From NCBI RefSeq assembly GCF_003600645.1, contig NZ_CP032482.1:806001-870000 (forward strand): DNA of 64,000 nt. Reading direction: 5' to 3'. The translations under genes were made by a program, and so were the position numbers. This document shows, piece by piece, positions 34,400 to 43,802 of this stretch. This stretch comes from Yersinia rochesterensis. Lineage in GTDB: Bacteria > Pseudomonadota > Gammaproteobacteria > Enterobacterales > Enterobacteriaceae. The notes below the pieces were generated by a model that was not told where the DNA came from, did not search any database, and worked only from the letters and a program-made list of their open reading frames with translations. Each line of letters starts with the position of its first letter. Position 1 is the stretch's first letter.

Positions 34400-34993
34400 A
34401 TGCAGTTAGAAAATAGCGGACAGTTAGAAAATAACTGGCAGTTAAAGAATGGCTGGATTTCTGGGGTCAAACGGGTTGTGTCCCCACATTTTGATCAGCG
34501 GCCAGAAGGCGAAATTCCTTCTTTGTTGGTGATTCATAACATCAGTTTGCCTCCCGGTGAGTTTGGCGGCCCGTATATCGATCAATTATTCACTGGCACA
34601 CTCAACGCCGATGAACACCCTTATTTTGCCGATATTGTTCATCTTAAAGTATCAGCCCATTGTCTGATTCGCAGGGATGGGGAAGTTATTCAATATGTTC
34701 CATTTGATAAACGGGCCTGGCATGCGGGAGTATCAACTTTTGCTGGGCGTGAGCGGTGTAACGATTTCTCTATTGGGATCGAGTTAGAAGGGACGGATGT
34801 GTTACCGTTTACGCCCGCACAATATTGCAGTTTGGCTGAAATTAGCGCGCTGCTATTTGCCGCTTATCCGATAACTGCAGAACTGGTTACGGGTCACAGT
34901 GATATTGCGCCAGGGCGTAAAACCGACCCAGGTCCCGCTTTTAATTGGGAATTGTATCAACAGAGTTTGGTGAAGTTATCTTTGCCATCGTAA
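34400..34993 (+). CDS. ampD: 1,6-anhydro-MurNAc-L-alanine amidase AmpD
   Basis: AmpD is a cytosolic zinc amidase that recycles anhydro-muropeptides; its loss derepresses AmpR-controlled beta-lactamase in species that have it. It has 197 residues (E. coli 183). The zinc ligands His46, His166 and Asp176 are present (VIHNIS, GHSDIAPGRKTDPG). The first 18 residues come from an 18-bp unit repeated three times (QLENSG, QLENNW, QLKNGW); only the last corresponds to the normal N-terminus, so the start may lie further in. ampE follows after 143 bases. Confidence 0.95.
   Translation: MQLENSGQLENNWQLKNGWISGVKRVVSPHFDQRPEGEIPSLLVIHNISLPPGEFGGPYIDQLFTGTLNADEHPYFADIVHLKVSAHCLIRRDGEVIQYVPFDKRAWHAGVSTFAGRERCNDFSIGIELEGTDVLPFTPAQYCSLAEISALLFAAYPITAELVTGHSDIAPGRKTDPGPAFNWELYQQSLVKLSLPS
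34403..34456 (+). repeat. Three tandem 18-bp repeats at the ampD 5' end
   Basis: CAGTTAGAAAATAGCGGA, CAGTTAGAAAATAACTGG and CAGTTAAAGAATGGCTGG lie head to tail directly after the ampD ATG. Each encodes six residues and keeps the frame. Confidence 0.9.
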
Positions 34994-35136
34994 TACGAAA
35001 GTGATGCAATATTAACCTGAAGTCTATGGTAAGCGCGTATTAGCTTGTCACTTCGTCTGATATTGTCGTTCATGCATGCCGGGAGGCATATGCCCTGTTT
35101 CTGGGTGGGTTAAGTGCAAAGGGAGAGTAAGAGCTA

Positions 35137-35991
35137 ATGACACTGTTTACGCTGTTGCTGGTGCTGGCATGGGAGCGCTTGTTTAAACTGGGCGAACATT
35201 GGCAGTTAGATCATCGTCTTGAAGTGGTATTTATGCGTTTACGCCACTTTTCATTGGTACAAACAATTTTACTGACCGCTGTGTGGATGCTGTTGGTATG
35301 GCTGATTTTACGGTTAGTGCAAAATATCTTGTTTGGCCTCCCTCTTTTACTGGTGTGGATACTTATTTGCCTGCTGTGCATTGGAGCGGGGGGAATACGC
35401 AAACATTATCGCGCCTACCTGAAAGCAGCACGTCAGGGTGATGCCCATGCTACCGATAAAATGGCCGAAGAATTAGCGCTCATCCATGGTTTACCGATGA
35501 ATAGTGGTGAGAAAATCAGGCTGGAATCGCTGCAAAATGCATTGTTATGGATAAACTTCCGTTACTATTTAGCACCGATCTTCTGGTTTGTTGTATGTGT
35601 TAATTACGGCCCGGTAGCATTGGCGGGGTACGCAATGTTACGTGGATACCAGACGTGGCTAGCGCGACATAACACTCCGTTACAACGTTCTCAATCGGGT
35701 ATTGACCGTATCTTGCATTGGTTGGACTGGATACCTGTGCGGTTAGTAGGTGTTGCTTACGCATTATTAGGACACGGTGAAAGAGCTTTACCAGCTTGGT
35801 TTGCTTCATTGGGTGACTTCCGTTCTTCGCAATACCAAGTGTTAACTCAGCTCGCGCAATATTCACTGGCGCGAGAACCTCATTTAGATCCAGTACAGAC
35901 GCCAAGATCCGCCGTATCTTTAGCGCGAAAAGTGACGCTGACGGTGATTGTAGTGGTTGCTTTACTGACTATTTATGGCGCACTGGTATAG
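35137..35991 (+). CDS. ampE: Inner-membrane protein AmpE
   Basis: AmpE is an inner-membrane protein linked with AmpD in beta-lactamase regulation; its activity is not established. It has 284 residues, as in E. coli. Several membrane segments are seen (for example [19 protein letters not shown] and the C-terminal [18 protein letters not shown]). The conserved block [27 protein letters not shown] (in the family, LAPIFWF and [12 protein letters not shown]) supports the call. Unlike E. coli, where the genes overlap, it lies 143 bases after ampD. Confidence 0.93.
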   Translation: MTLFTLLLVLAWERLFKLGEHWQLDHRLEVVFMRLRHFSLVQTILLTAVWMLLVWLILRLVQNILFGLPLLLVWILICLLCIGAGGIRKHYRAYLKAARQGDAHATDKMAEELALIHGLPMNSGEKIRLESLQNALLWINFRYYLAPIFWFVVCVNYGPVALAGYAMLRGYQTWLARHNTPLQRSQSGIDRILHWLDWIPVRLVGVAYALLGHGERALPAWFASLGDFRSSQYQVLTQLAQYSLAREPHLDPVQTPRSAVSLARKVTLTVIVVVALLTIYGALV

Positions 35992-36079
35992 CGACTTTAT
36001 TTATAGATCAGGTAGAGAAGCATAGCTCAGGTAGAGAAGCCCACTTCAGGTAAGAGCGGCCTCAATAACTCAGTCTCAA

Positions 36080-36120
36080 TTCAATAAAATAAACGGGCCA
36101 GCACTGATGGCTGGCCCGTT
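36080..36120 (-). terminator. Rho-independent terminator of aroP
   Basis: A perfect 11-bp stem AACGGGCCAGC (36092-36102) and GCTGGCCCGTT (36110-36120) with a 7-base loop is followed, on the minus strand, by TTATTTTATT. It lies between convergent ampE and aroP and terminates aroP; the plus strand has no T-run. Confidence 0.75.
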
Positions 36121-36168
36121 AGCGACAATATTGTCAGCTTTCTAAAGATAATAAGATACTTTCTGCTA

Positions 36169-37533
36169 TTAGGATTTTGCTCTTTGGTTGCGGTTTTTCA
36201 GGATATAACCGACAGCCAGTAGCACTAACCAGGCAGGAATCAACAGCACTGAGATCTGGATGCCCGGTGTCAGAGACATGATGACCAGAATGCCAGTCAA
36301 GAATAGCAAACACAGGTAGTTGCCGAACGGATACCAGAAAGCTTTGAATTGTGGAGTGACGCCCTGACGGTTTTTAGCAGCACGGAATTTAAGGTGTGCC
36401 AAGCTGATCATCGCCCAGTTGATCACCAGCGCTGAAACCACTAATGCCATTAATAATTCAAAAGCACGGCCGGGTATCAGATAGTTAATCAATACACAGA
36501 AAGCAGTCGCAAATGCGGAAACGGCGATAGCAAGAACCGGCACCCCGCGACCATCGACTTTCAGCAGTATTTTCGGGCCATTACCTTGCTTGGCTAAACC
36601 GAACAACATGCGGCTGTTACAGTAAACACAGCTGTTGTAGACCGATAATGCCGCGGTTAGCACCACAATGTTTAATACGGTGGCCACGACATTACTGTTC
36701 AATGCATGGAAGATCAGGACGAAGGGACTACCGCCTTCAACCACTTTGCCCCACGGGTAAAGTGACAGTAAAATTGCCAGCGAACCGATATAGAACAACA
36801 AGATACGATAGATAACCTGATTGGTTGCTTTCGGGATGCTTTTGGCTGGGTTTTCTGCTTCTGCCGCAGTGATGCCGACTAATTCAAGCCCACCGAATGA
36901 GAACATGATTACCGCCATTGCCATCACTAACCCCATGATGCCATTAGGGAAGAATCCGCCCTGAGCCCATAAGTTAGTAACCGTGGCTTCTGGGCCGCCT
37001 TGTCCGCTGAGTAATAACCACCCACCGAATAGAATCATGGCGATGATAGCGACTACTTTAATGATGGCAAACCAGAACTCCATCTCGCCATACACTTTCA
37101 CGTTAGCCAGATTGATGGCGTTGATGGCGAGGAAGAAGACGGCGGCTGATACCCATGTTGGGATCTCCGGCCACCAATACTGTACATAGATACCCACGGC
37201 GGTGAGTTCCGCCATAGCGACTAACACGTACAGAACCCAGTAATTCCAGCCGGAAGCAAAGCCGGCAAAATTACCCCAGTATTTATAGGCAAAGTGACTG
37301 AAAGAACCGGCTACTGGCTCCTCGACCACCATTTCCCCTAACTGGCGCATAATCAGAAATGCAATAAAACCGCCGATGGCATACCCCAGTAACACTGAAG
37401 GCCCCGCCATTTGAATAGTCTGCGCGATACCCAGAAACAGTCCGGTACCAATAGCGCCACCTAAGGCAATAAGCTGGATGTGGCGGTTTTTAAGCCCCCG
37501 CTTTAGCTCCGCACCTTCCTGTTGAACACTCAT
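36169..37533 (-). CDS. aroP: Aromatic amino acid transporter AroP
   Basis: AroP imports Phe, Tyr and Trp across the inner membrane with protons. It belongs to the amino acid-polyamine-organocation family and has 12 predicted membrane segments. From the ATG at 37533 it has 454 residues (E. coli 457). Family blocks include LKRGLKNRHIQLIALGGAIG, FASGWNYWVLYVLVAMAEL and LSVYNSCVYCNSRML. I prefer 37533 over the ATG at 37557 because AGAGGA lies 7 bases upstream. It is divergent from pdhR, as in E. coli, with a candidate TyrR box upstream. Confidence 0.94.
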   Translation of the reverse strand: MSVQQEGAELKRGLKNRHIQLIALGGAIGTGLFLGIAQTIQMAGPSVLLGYAIGGFIAFLIMRQLGEMVVEEPVAGSFSHFAYKYWGNFAGFASGWNYWVLYVLVAMAELTAVGIYVQYWWPEIPTWVSAAVFFLAINAINLANVKVYGEMEFWFAIIKVVAIIAMILFGGWLLLSGQGGPEATVTNLWAQGGFFPNGIMGLVMAMAVIMFSFGGLELVGITAAEAENPAKSIPKATNQVIYRILLFYIGSLAILLSLYPWGKVVEGGSPFVLIFHALNSNVVATVLNIVVLTAALSVYNSCVYCNSRMLFGLAKQGNGPKILLKVDGRGVPVLAIAVSAFATAFCVLINYLIPGRAFELLMALVVSALVINWAMISLAHLKFRAAKNRQGVTPQFKAFWYPFGNYLCLLFLTGILVIMSLTPGIQISVLLIPAWLVLLAVGYILKNRNQRAKS

Positions 37534-37589
37534 TATTGCATCCTCTGTCGTTGTCACTTCTAGCTAGCAAACCCGTTGTCCTTACAATA

Positions 37590-37604
37590 AATCTATTGGG
37601 TATA
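37590..37604. repeat. Short ERIC end remnant
   Basis: AATCTATTGGGTATA matches the outer end of two ERIC copies in this window (reverse at 2835, forward at 27131). No core accompanies it, so this is at most a remnant. Confidence 0.4.
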
Positions 37605-37647
37605 AACGGGCGCCACATGCTATGCGTAAGATTTTGATTACATTATT

Positions 37648-37665
37648 TGTATTATTTTGTTTACG
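37648..37665 (-). promoter_or_regulatory. Candidate TyrR box upstream of aroP
   Basis: TGTATT-N6-TTTACG matches the TyrR consensus TGTAAA-N6-TTTACA at 9 of 12 positions and keeps the essential G and C spaced by 14 bases. It lies about 115 bases before the aroP start. E. coli aroP is TyrR-controlled. The rest of the aroP-pdhR gap (37605-38138) is AT-rich with no gene. Confidence 0.5.
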
Positions 37666-38045
37666 GTTGCTTTTTATGGAATTTTCTCCATTGGCTACCG
37701 TTTAAAAGAGAATAGTGCTAGGCAATAATTATTGCATCTGCTTTTTATTTTATCCGCTGAATTTTTAGGCAAAATGCCAATAAAAATGTTGATGCGTGAT
37801 CAAGCTGTTGTTTTCAGAAAAAGCAGTAATAGGTGTTTGTTGCACAAAAATTCACCAGTCGACTATTTTTATTGTGGTCAAACCAGTATTTGGCTGGAAG
37901 GAGAGAGATAGACAGATTTTTCTTGTTTTGAGTTGAATTTAAATTCACAAAAATAGGATTTAAATTCACTAATAAAATAACTATAACGCTTCAGCTTGCC
38001 TAAATACGCGTTTCATAAAAGTTAAAACTCGCTGGCGTCAAGTAA

Positions 38046-38056
38046 TGGTATTACCA
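38046..38056. promoter_or_regulatory. Second PdhR-like palindrome
   Basis: TGGTATTACCA has the same central 11 bases as the main PdhR operator at 38184-38200, but its flanks do not complete the palindrome. It could bind PdhR weakly, or act on the divergent aroP side. Confidence 0.35.
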
Positions 38057-38138
38057 CCACTAGGTTATCACTTTGCATTGCTATATCAGTGAAGTTGTTA
38101 AAATGTGCTGGGTTTCATGATTTTGGTCAAGGTCCGTA

Positions 38139-38167
38139 TGGACAGGTAGTGAATACTTTGTTACTTT
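38139..38167 (+). promoter_or_regulatory. Putative pdhR-aceEF promoter
   Basis: TGGACA (38139-38144), a 17-base spacer and TACTTT (38162-38167) place the start site near 38174, immediately upstream of the PdhR operator. Confidence 0.5.
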
Positions 38168-38183
38168 ATCGTCACGTTTTTGA

Positions 38184-38200
38184 AATTGGTATTACCAATT
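38184..38200. promoter_or_regulatory. PdhR operator
   Basis: AATTGGTATTACCAATT is a perfect 17-bp palindrome with the PdhR pattern ATTGGT-N3-ACCAAT. It lies just after the predicted start site and 62 bases before pdhR. PdhR without pyruvate should block transcription here. Confidence 0.85.
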
Positions 38201-38262
38201 GACTCCGCGCTACTCGCAGAGACGATTCACTCAATACGGCACAGCGCAACTTACAACAAATT

Positions 38263-39027
38263 ATGGCCTACAACAAAATACGTCAGCCCAAATTGTCAGA
38301 TGTTATCGAGCAGCAGCTCGAGTACCTGATCTTGGAAGGGACGCTGCGTCCGGGAGAGAAGTTATTGCCTGAGCGCGAGTTGGCGAAGCAATTTGATGTT
38401 TCCCGACCTTCTCTGCGAGAAGCAATCCAGCGGTTAGAGGCTAAGGGGCTGCTGTTGCGCCGTCAGGGCGGTGGTACTTTCGTGCAAACCAATCTGTGGC
38501 AAAGCTTTAGCGATCCGCTGGCTGAACTGCTGGCCGACCATCCAGAATCACAATTCGATCTGTTAGAGACCCGTCATGCCCTCGAAGGTGTAGCAGCCTA
38601 TTATGCTGCACTGCGCGGTACTGACGAAGATCTACAACGCATTCGTGAATGCCATACTGTTATTCAGCAAGCACAAGACCGCGGTGATTTGGATGCCGAG
38701 GCCGATGCTGTCATGCAGTATCAAGTTGCTGTCACAGAGGCTGCGCATAATGTGGTTTTACTGCATTTACTGCGCTGCATGGGGCCAATGCTGGAACAAA
38801 ACGTTAAACAAAACTTTGAATTGCTTTACTCGCGCCGCGAAATGCTGGCAACGGTGAGCAGTCACCGCGCCGGGATTTTTGAGGCGATTGTGGCTCGTGA
38901 GCCAGAGAAAGCTCGCGAAGCCTCACACCGTCACTTGGCGTTTATCGAGGAAATTCTGTTGGACCTCAGTCGGGAGCACAGTCGCCGTGAGCGATCTTTG
39001 CGTCGGCTCCAGCAGCGCAAGGACTAA
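38263..39027 (+). CDS. pdhR: Pyruvate dehydrogenase complex repressor PdhR
   Basis: PdhR is a GntR/FadR-family repressor of the pyruvate dehydrogenase operon, released by pyruvate. It has 254 residues, as in E. coli. A winged helix-turn-helix is at about 9-75 ([34 protein letters not shown]), followed by the all-helical FCD effector domain ([18 protein letters not shown] to [15 protein letters not shown]). It leads the operon, with its operator upstream. The gap to aceE holds an ERIC and a structured element. Confidence 0.97.
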   Translation: MAYNKIRQPKLSDVIEQQLEYLILEGTLRPGEKLLPERELAKQFDVSRPSLREAIQRLEAKGLLLRRQGGGTFVQTNLWQSFSDPLAELLADHPESQFDLLETRHALEGVAAYYAALRGTDEDLQRIRECHTVIQQAQDRGDLDAEADAVMQYQVAVTEAAHNVVLLHLLRCMGPMLEQNVKQNFELLYSRREMLATVSSHRAGIFEAIVAREPEKAREASHRHLAFIEEILLDLSREHSRRERSLRRLQQRKD

Positions 39028-39090
39028 GAACTTATCCTGCATTTGGGTCGGTTCTATATGCTTATTTTGAGCACGAAACGCGGCAACTAA

Positions 39091-39211
39091 ACCCAAAATA
39101 ATTCGAGTTGCAGGTAGGCGGCAAGGGAGTGAATCCCCAAGAGCTTACTTGAGTAAGTGACTGGGGGGCAAGAGTGCAGCCAACACCCCAGCAGCTTGAA
39201 GTATGACGGGG
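39091..39211 (+). repeat. ERIC element between pdhR and aceE
   Basis: This is the copy closest to the published consensus. It contains GTGAATCCCCAAGAGCTTAC, TGAGTAAGTGACTGGGG and CAGCTTGAAGTATGACGGGG. It lies inside the pdhR-aceEF operon and would be part of the mRNA as a large hairpin. Confidence 0.9.
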
Positions 39212-39223
39212 AAAAACTGATGG

Positions 39224-39290
39224 GCCTATCTTCCGGTGTTTTCACCAGGGCACGTGCTTTAGCCTGAGGTTAAAGCACAGGAAGATAGGC
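39224..39290 (+). promoter_or_regulatory. Predicted three-way-junction RNA structure in the aceE leader
   Basis: A perfect 11-bp outer stem (GCCTATCTTCC at 39224-39234, GGAAGATAGGC at 39280-39290) encloses two perfect hairpins: GGTG-TTTT-CACC (39235-39246) and GTGCTTTA/TAAAGCAC (39254-39261 and 39271-39278). It ends 38 bases before the aceE ATG and has no T-run, so it is not a simple terminator. Role unknown. Confidence 0.6.
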
Positions 39291-39328
39291 TCCAAATAAA
39301 CCATTAGAAACAGATAAGGAATACCACC

Positions 39329-41992
39329 ATGTCAGAACGTTTAAATAATGACGTGGATCCGATCGAAACCCGCGACTGGCTACAGGCGATCGAATCGGTC
39401 ATCCGTGAAGAGGGTGTTGAGCGTGCTCAGTATCTGATTGATCAGGTCTTGGGCGAAGCCCGTAAAGGTGGTGTGAGTGTTGCAGCTGGTTCAGCCAGCC
39501 GTGATTACATCAACACTATCCCGGTAGAAGACGAACCCGCTTACCCTGGCAACCTGGAGCTGGAGCGTCGTATTCGTTCAGCCATCCGTTGGAATGCCGT
39601 GATGACCGTGTTGCGTGCGTCGAAGAAAGATCTGGATTTGGGCGGCCATATGGCATCCTTCCAATCTTCCGCTACTTTCTACGAGGTTTGCTTCAACCAC
39701 TTCTTCCGTGCTCGTAACCAAAAAGACGGCGGCGATCTGGTTTACTTCCAGGGCCACATCTCTCCGGGCGTTTACGCGCGTGCTTTCCTTGAAGGCCGCC
39801 TGACGCAAGAACAGATGGATAACTTCCGTCAGGAAGTTGACGGTAAAGGTTTGTCTTCTTACCCGCACCCGAAACTGATGCCTGAGTTCTGGCAGTTCCC
39901 GACGGTCTCTATGGGCCTTGGCCCAATCAGTGCAATCTATCAGGCTAAGTTCCTGAAATACCTGTCTCACCGTGGTCTGAAAGACACTTCAGCACAGACC
40001 GTGTACGCCTTCTTGGGCGACGGCGAGATGGATGAGCCAGAATCTAAAGGTGCGATCACCATCGCGACCCGTGAAAAACTGGATAACTTGGTCTTCGTTA
40101 TCAACTGTAACTTGCAGCGCCTCGATGGCCCGGTTACAGGTAACGGCAAAATCATTAATGAACTGGAAGGCATCTTCAGCGGTGCTGGCTGGCAGGTTCT
40201 GAAAGTTATTTGGGGTAGTCGTTGGGATGAACTGCTGCGTAAAGATACCAGCGGTAAACTGATCCAACTGATGAACGAGACTCTGGATGGCGACTACCAG
40301 ACTTTCAAATCCAAAGACGGCGCTTATGTGCGCGAACACTTCTTTGGTCGTTTCCCAGAAACTGCTGCATTAGTGAAAGACATGAGCGACGACGAGATCT
40401 GGTCTCTGAATCGTGGCGGTCATGATCCGAAGAAAGTCTTTGCTGCACTGAAAAAAGCACAAGAAACTACCGGTAAACCAACTGTTATCCTGGCCCACAC
40501 CATCAAAGGTTACGGCATGGGCGAAACAGCTGAGGGTAAAAACATCGCCCACCAGGTGAAGAAAATGAACATGGAAGGGGTTCACCACTTCCGCGATCGT
40601 TTCAATGTGCCGGTTGCTGATGCTGATATCGAAAAACTGCCATACATCACTTTCGAGAAAGATTCCGAAGAGTCTAAGTATCTGCACGAACGCCGCCAGG
40701 CGCTGGAAGGCTACGTGCCAACTCGCTTGCCTAAGTTCACTGAAAAGCTGGAAATGCCAGCGTTGTCAGATTTCAGCTCTTTGCTGGAAGAGCAGAACAA
40801 AGAAATCTCTACCACTATCGCTTTCGTGCGTGTGCTGAACGTGATGCTGAAGAACAAGTCTATCAAAGACAGAATTGTTCCAATCATCGCCGACGAAGCC
40901 CGTACCTTCGGTATGGAAGGTTTGTTCCGTCAGATTGGTATTTACAGCCCGAATGGTCAGCAGTATACCCCGCAAGACCGTGAACAGGTTGCTTACTACA
41001 AAGAAGACGAAAAAGGCCAGATCCTGCAAGAAGGGATCAACGAGTTGGGTGCCGCTTCTTCTTGGCTGGCTGCTGCGACTTCTTACAGCACCAACGATCT
41101 GCCAATGATCCCGTTCTACATCTACTACTCCATGTTCGGTTTCCAACGTATCGGCGATCTGTGCTGGGCTGCGGGTGACCAACAGGCACGTGGCTTCTTG
41201 ATCGGCGGTACTTCAGGTCGAACCACACTGAACGGCGAAGGTCTGCAACATGAAGATGGTCATAGCCATATTCAGTCACTGACTATCCCGAACTGTATCT
41301 CTTACGATCCAGCTTATGCATACGAAGTAGCCGTCATCATGCATGATGGTCTGCAACGTATGTATGGCGACGCGCAGGAAAACGTTTATTACTACCTGAC
41401 CACGCTGAACGAAAACTATCACATGCCAGCAATGCCGCAGGGCGCAGAAGAAGGTATCCGTAAAGGTATCTACAAACTGGAAACTGTTGCAGGTAGCAAA
41501 GGCAAAGTGCAGTTGATGAGCTCAGGGGCAATTCTGCGTCACGTTCGCGAAGCAGCTCAGATTTTGGCTAACGACTACGGCGTAGGTTCTGATGTGTACA
41601 GTGTAACTTCATTCACTGAACTGGCGCGCGATGGCCAGGATTGTGAGCGCTGGAACATGTTGCACCCAACAGAAACTCCACGTGTACCTTATGTTGCTCA
41701 GGTTATGAATGACGCGCCAGCGGTTGCTTCTACTGACTACATGAAGTTGTTTGCTGAACAGATTCGTAACTTCATTCCTGCCAGCGAGTTCCGCGTTCTG
41801 GGTACAGATGGTTTCGGCCGCTCTGACAGCCGTGAGAACCTGCGTCACCACTTCGAAGTTGATGCTTCTTACGTGGTGGTTGCAGCTCTGGGTGAATTGG
41901 CTAAACGCGGTGATATCGACACCAGCGTAGTTGCAGAAGCAATTACTAAGTTTGGTATCGACGCCGATAAAGTTAACCCGCGTCTGGCATAA
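39329..41992 (+). CDS. aceE: Pyruvate dehydrogenase E1 component AceE
   Basis: AceE is the homodimeric ThDP-dependent E1 that decarboxylates pyruvate and acetylates the lipoyl groups of AceF. It has 887 residues, as in E. coli. The ThDP motif runs from GDGEMDEPE to NCN ([12 protein letters not shown] ... [13 protein letters not shown]). Other conserved blocks are [17 protein letters not shown] and [19 protein letters not shown]. The ATG follows AAGGA, and aceF follows after 14 bases. Codon use is highly biased, fitting strong expression. Confidence 0.98.
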   Translation: MSERLNNDVDPIETRDWLQAIESVIREEGVERAQYLIDQVLGEARKGGVSVAAGSASRDYINTIPVEDEPAYPGNLELERRIRSAIRWNAVMTVLRASKKDLDLGGHMASFQSSATFYEVCFNHFFRARNQKDGGDLVYFQGHISPGVYARAFLEGRLTQEQMDNFRQEVDGKGLSSYPHPKLMPEFWQFPTVSMGLGPISAIYQAKFLKYLSHRGLKDTSAQTVYAFLGDGEMDEPESKGAITIATREKLDNLVFVINCNLQRLDGPVTGNGKIINELEGIFSGAGWQVLKVIWGSRWDELLRKDTSGKLIQLMNETLDGDYQTFKSKDGAYVREHFFGRFPETAALVKDMSDDEIWSLNRGGHDPKKVFAALKKAQETTGKPTVILAHTIKGYGMGETAEGKNIAHQVKKMNMEGVHHFRDRFNVPVADADIEKLPYITFEKDSEESKYLHERRQALEGYVPTRLPKFTEKLEMPALSDFSSLLEEQNKEISTTIAFVRVLNVMLKNKSIKDRIVPIIADEARTFGMEGLFRQIGIYSPNGQQYTPQDREQVAYYKEDEKGQILQEGINELGAASSWLAAATSYSTNDLPMIPFYIYYSMFGFQRIGDLCWAAGDQQARGFLIGGTSGRTTLNGEGLQHEDGHSHIQSLTIPNCISYDPAYAYEVAVIMHDGLQRMYGDAQENVYYYLTTLNENYHMPAMPQGAEEGIRKGIYKLETVAGSKGKVQLMSSGAILRHVREAAQILANDYGVGSDVYSVTSFTELARDGQDCERWNMLHPTETPRVPYVAQVMNDAPAVASTDYMKLFAEQIRNFIPASEFRVLGTDGFGRSDSRENLRHHFEVDASYVVVAALGELAKRGDIDTSVVAEAITKFGIDADKVNPRLA

Positions 41993-42006
41993 GAGGTAAA
42001 GAACAA

Positions 42007-43596
42007 ATGTCTATCGAAATCAATGTACCTGACATCGGTGCGGATGAAGTTGAAGTCACCGAAATTATGGTGAAAGTGGGCGATACTGTTGAAGTTGAAC
42101 AATCGCTGATCACCGTTGAAGGTGATAAAGCTTCTATGGAAGTCCCTTCACCGCAGGCGGGTGTCGTTAAAGAAATCAAAATTGCGGTCGGCGATACTGT
42201 GGCGACTGGCAAGCTGATGATGATCTTCGAAGCTACGGGTGCCGCTGCGGCACCTGCTCAAGCTGAAGAGAAACCAGCAGCTCCTGCTCAGGCAGCGGCT
42301 CCTGCGGCATCAGCGGCGAAAAATGTTGAAGTGCCAGATATCGGTGATGATGAAGTTGAAGTCACTGAAGTGATGGTTAAAGTGGGTGACACTGTTGCCG
42401 CGGAACAATCTCTTATCACTGTAGAGGGCGATAAAGCCTCTATGGAAGTACCTGCACCCTTCGCCGGTATCGTGAAAGAGATCAAAATCAGCACCGGCGA
42501 CAAAGTGAAAACCGGTTCTCTGATCATGGTATTTGAAGTTGCAGGTGCAGCACCGGCGGCAGCTTCGGCTCCAGCACCACAAACTGAAGCTCCAGCCCAG
42601 CAAGCCGCTCCTGCTGCTGCGCCAGCTAAAGTTGCTGCGGCTCCAGCTGCAAGCAAAGGTGAGTTTGCTGAGAATGATGCCTATGTGCATGCCACGCCGG
42701 TTATCCGCCGTCTGGCGCGTGAATTTGGCGTTAACCTGGCGAAAGTGAAAGGAACTGGCCGTAAGGGCCGTATCCTGCGCGAAGACGTTCAGACTTACGT
42801 GAAAGATGCGGTCAAACGTGCTGAAACTGCCCCTGCTGCTGGCGGTGGTCTGCCAGGCATGCTGCCGTGGCCGAAAGTTGATTTCAGCAAGTTCGGTGAA
42901 ATCGAAGAAGTGGAATTGGGCCGTATCCAGAAAATCTCTGGTGCTAACCTGAGCCGCAACTGGGTCATGATCCCGCATGTGACACACTTCGACAAAACCG
43001 ATATCACCGATCTGGAAGCGTTCCGTAAGCTGCAGAATGACGAAGCTGCCAAGCGTAAGCTGGACGTGAAGTTCACCCCAGTGGTGTTCATCATGAAAGC
43101 GGTTGCTGCTGCTCTCGAGCAGATGCCACGTTTCAACAGCTCACTGTCAGAAGATGGTCAGAAGCTGACGCTGAAAAAGTACATCAACATCGGTGTCGCG
43201 GTAGATACGCCAAATGGTCTGGTAGTTCCGGTATTCAAGGATGTGAACAAGAAAAGCATCACTGAACTGTCCCGTGAACTGATGGCTATCTCCAAGAAAG
43301 CTCGTGATGGCAAGCTGACCGCTGGCGAAATGCAGGGCGGTTGCTTCACCATCTCCAGCCTGGGCGGTATCGGGACAACTCACTTCGCACCTATTGTTAA
43401 TGCGCCGGAAGTGGCTATCTTGGGTGTCTCCAAGTCTGCGATAGAACCAGTCTGGAACGGTAAAGAGTTCCAACCGCGTCTGATGATGCCGATGTCACTC
43501 TCTTTCGACCACCGTGTGATTGACGGTGCTGATGGTGCACGCTTTATCACCATCATCAATAACATGCTGGCTGATATTCGCCGTTTGGTGATGTAA
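42007..43596 (+). CDS. aceF: Dihydrolipoamide acetyltransferase E2, AceF (two lipoyl domains)
   Basis: AceF is the core of pyruvate dehydrogenase and passes the acetyl group to CoA. It has 529 residues, shorter than E. coli (630), because it has two lipoyl domains rather than three; the lipoyl lysines are Lys41 and Lys143 (GDKASMEV). Ala/Pro-rich linkers separate them, followed by the E1/E3-binding domain ([20 protein letters not shown], about 230-262) and the catalytic domain with [13 protein letters not shown] near the end. A terminator follows directly. Confidence 0.98.
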   Translation: MSIEINVPDIGADEVEVTEIMVKVGDTVEVEQSLITVEGDKASMEVPSPQAGVVKEIKIAVGDTVATGKLMMIFEATGAAAAPAQAEEKPAAPAQAAAPAASAAKNVEVPDIGDDEVEVTEVMVKVGDTVAAEQSLITVEGDKASMEVPAPFAGIVKEIKISTGDKVKTGSLIMVFEVAGAAPAAASAPAPQTEAPAQQAAPAAAPAKVAAAPAASKGEFAENDAYVHATPVIRRLAREFGVNLAKVKGTGRKGRILREDVQTYVKDAVKRAETAPAAGGGLPGMLPWPKVDFSKFGEIEEVELGRIQKISGANLSRNWVMIPHVTHFDKTDITDLEAFRKLQNDEAAKRKLDVKFTPVVFIMKAVAAALEQMPRFNSSLSEDGQKLTLKKYINIGVAVDTPNGLVVPVFKDVNKKSITELSRELMAISKKARDGKLTAGEMQGGCFTISSLGGIGTTHFAPIVNAPEVAILGVSKSAIEPVWNGKEFQPRLMMPMSLSFDHRVIDGADGARFITIINNMLADIRRLVM

Positions 43597-43601
43597 TTGC
43601 T

Positions 43602-43630
43602 AAGGCCGGCTTCGCGCCGGCCTTGTTTTT
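43602..43630 (+). terminator. Rho-independent terminator of aceEF
   Basis: A perfect 9-bp GC-rich stem (AAGGCCGGC at 43602-43610, GCCGGCCTT at 43616-43624) with a TTCGC loop is followed by GTTTTT. It separates aceEF from lpd, which therefore needs its own promoter in the 170-base gap. Confidence 0.9.
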
Positions 43631-43802
43631 ACATAAGTCGACAAGGTTGTTGAGACCCTCGTCACGCGATGCGGCTTTTCAGGTTATTAACAATTCTGTA
43701 AACTGCACGCGGTGCAAGCGTCACGGTGGATGCGGGCGTTATGAGATTAATTAGCCAAAAAAATGGTGTCTGATCCGCCGGACAAACAATTAAGAGGTCA
43801 TG

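Noticed and set aside
42310..42987. Open frame of 225 codons antisense to aceF
   Set aside because: Arises from the Ala/Pro/Glu-rich repeats of aceF read backwards.
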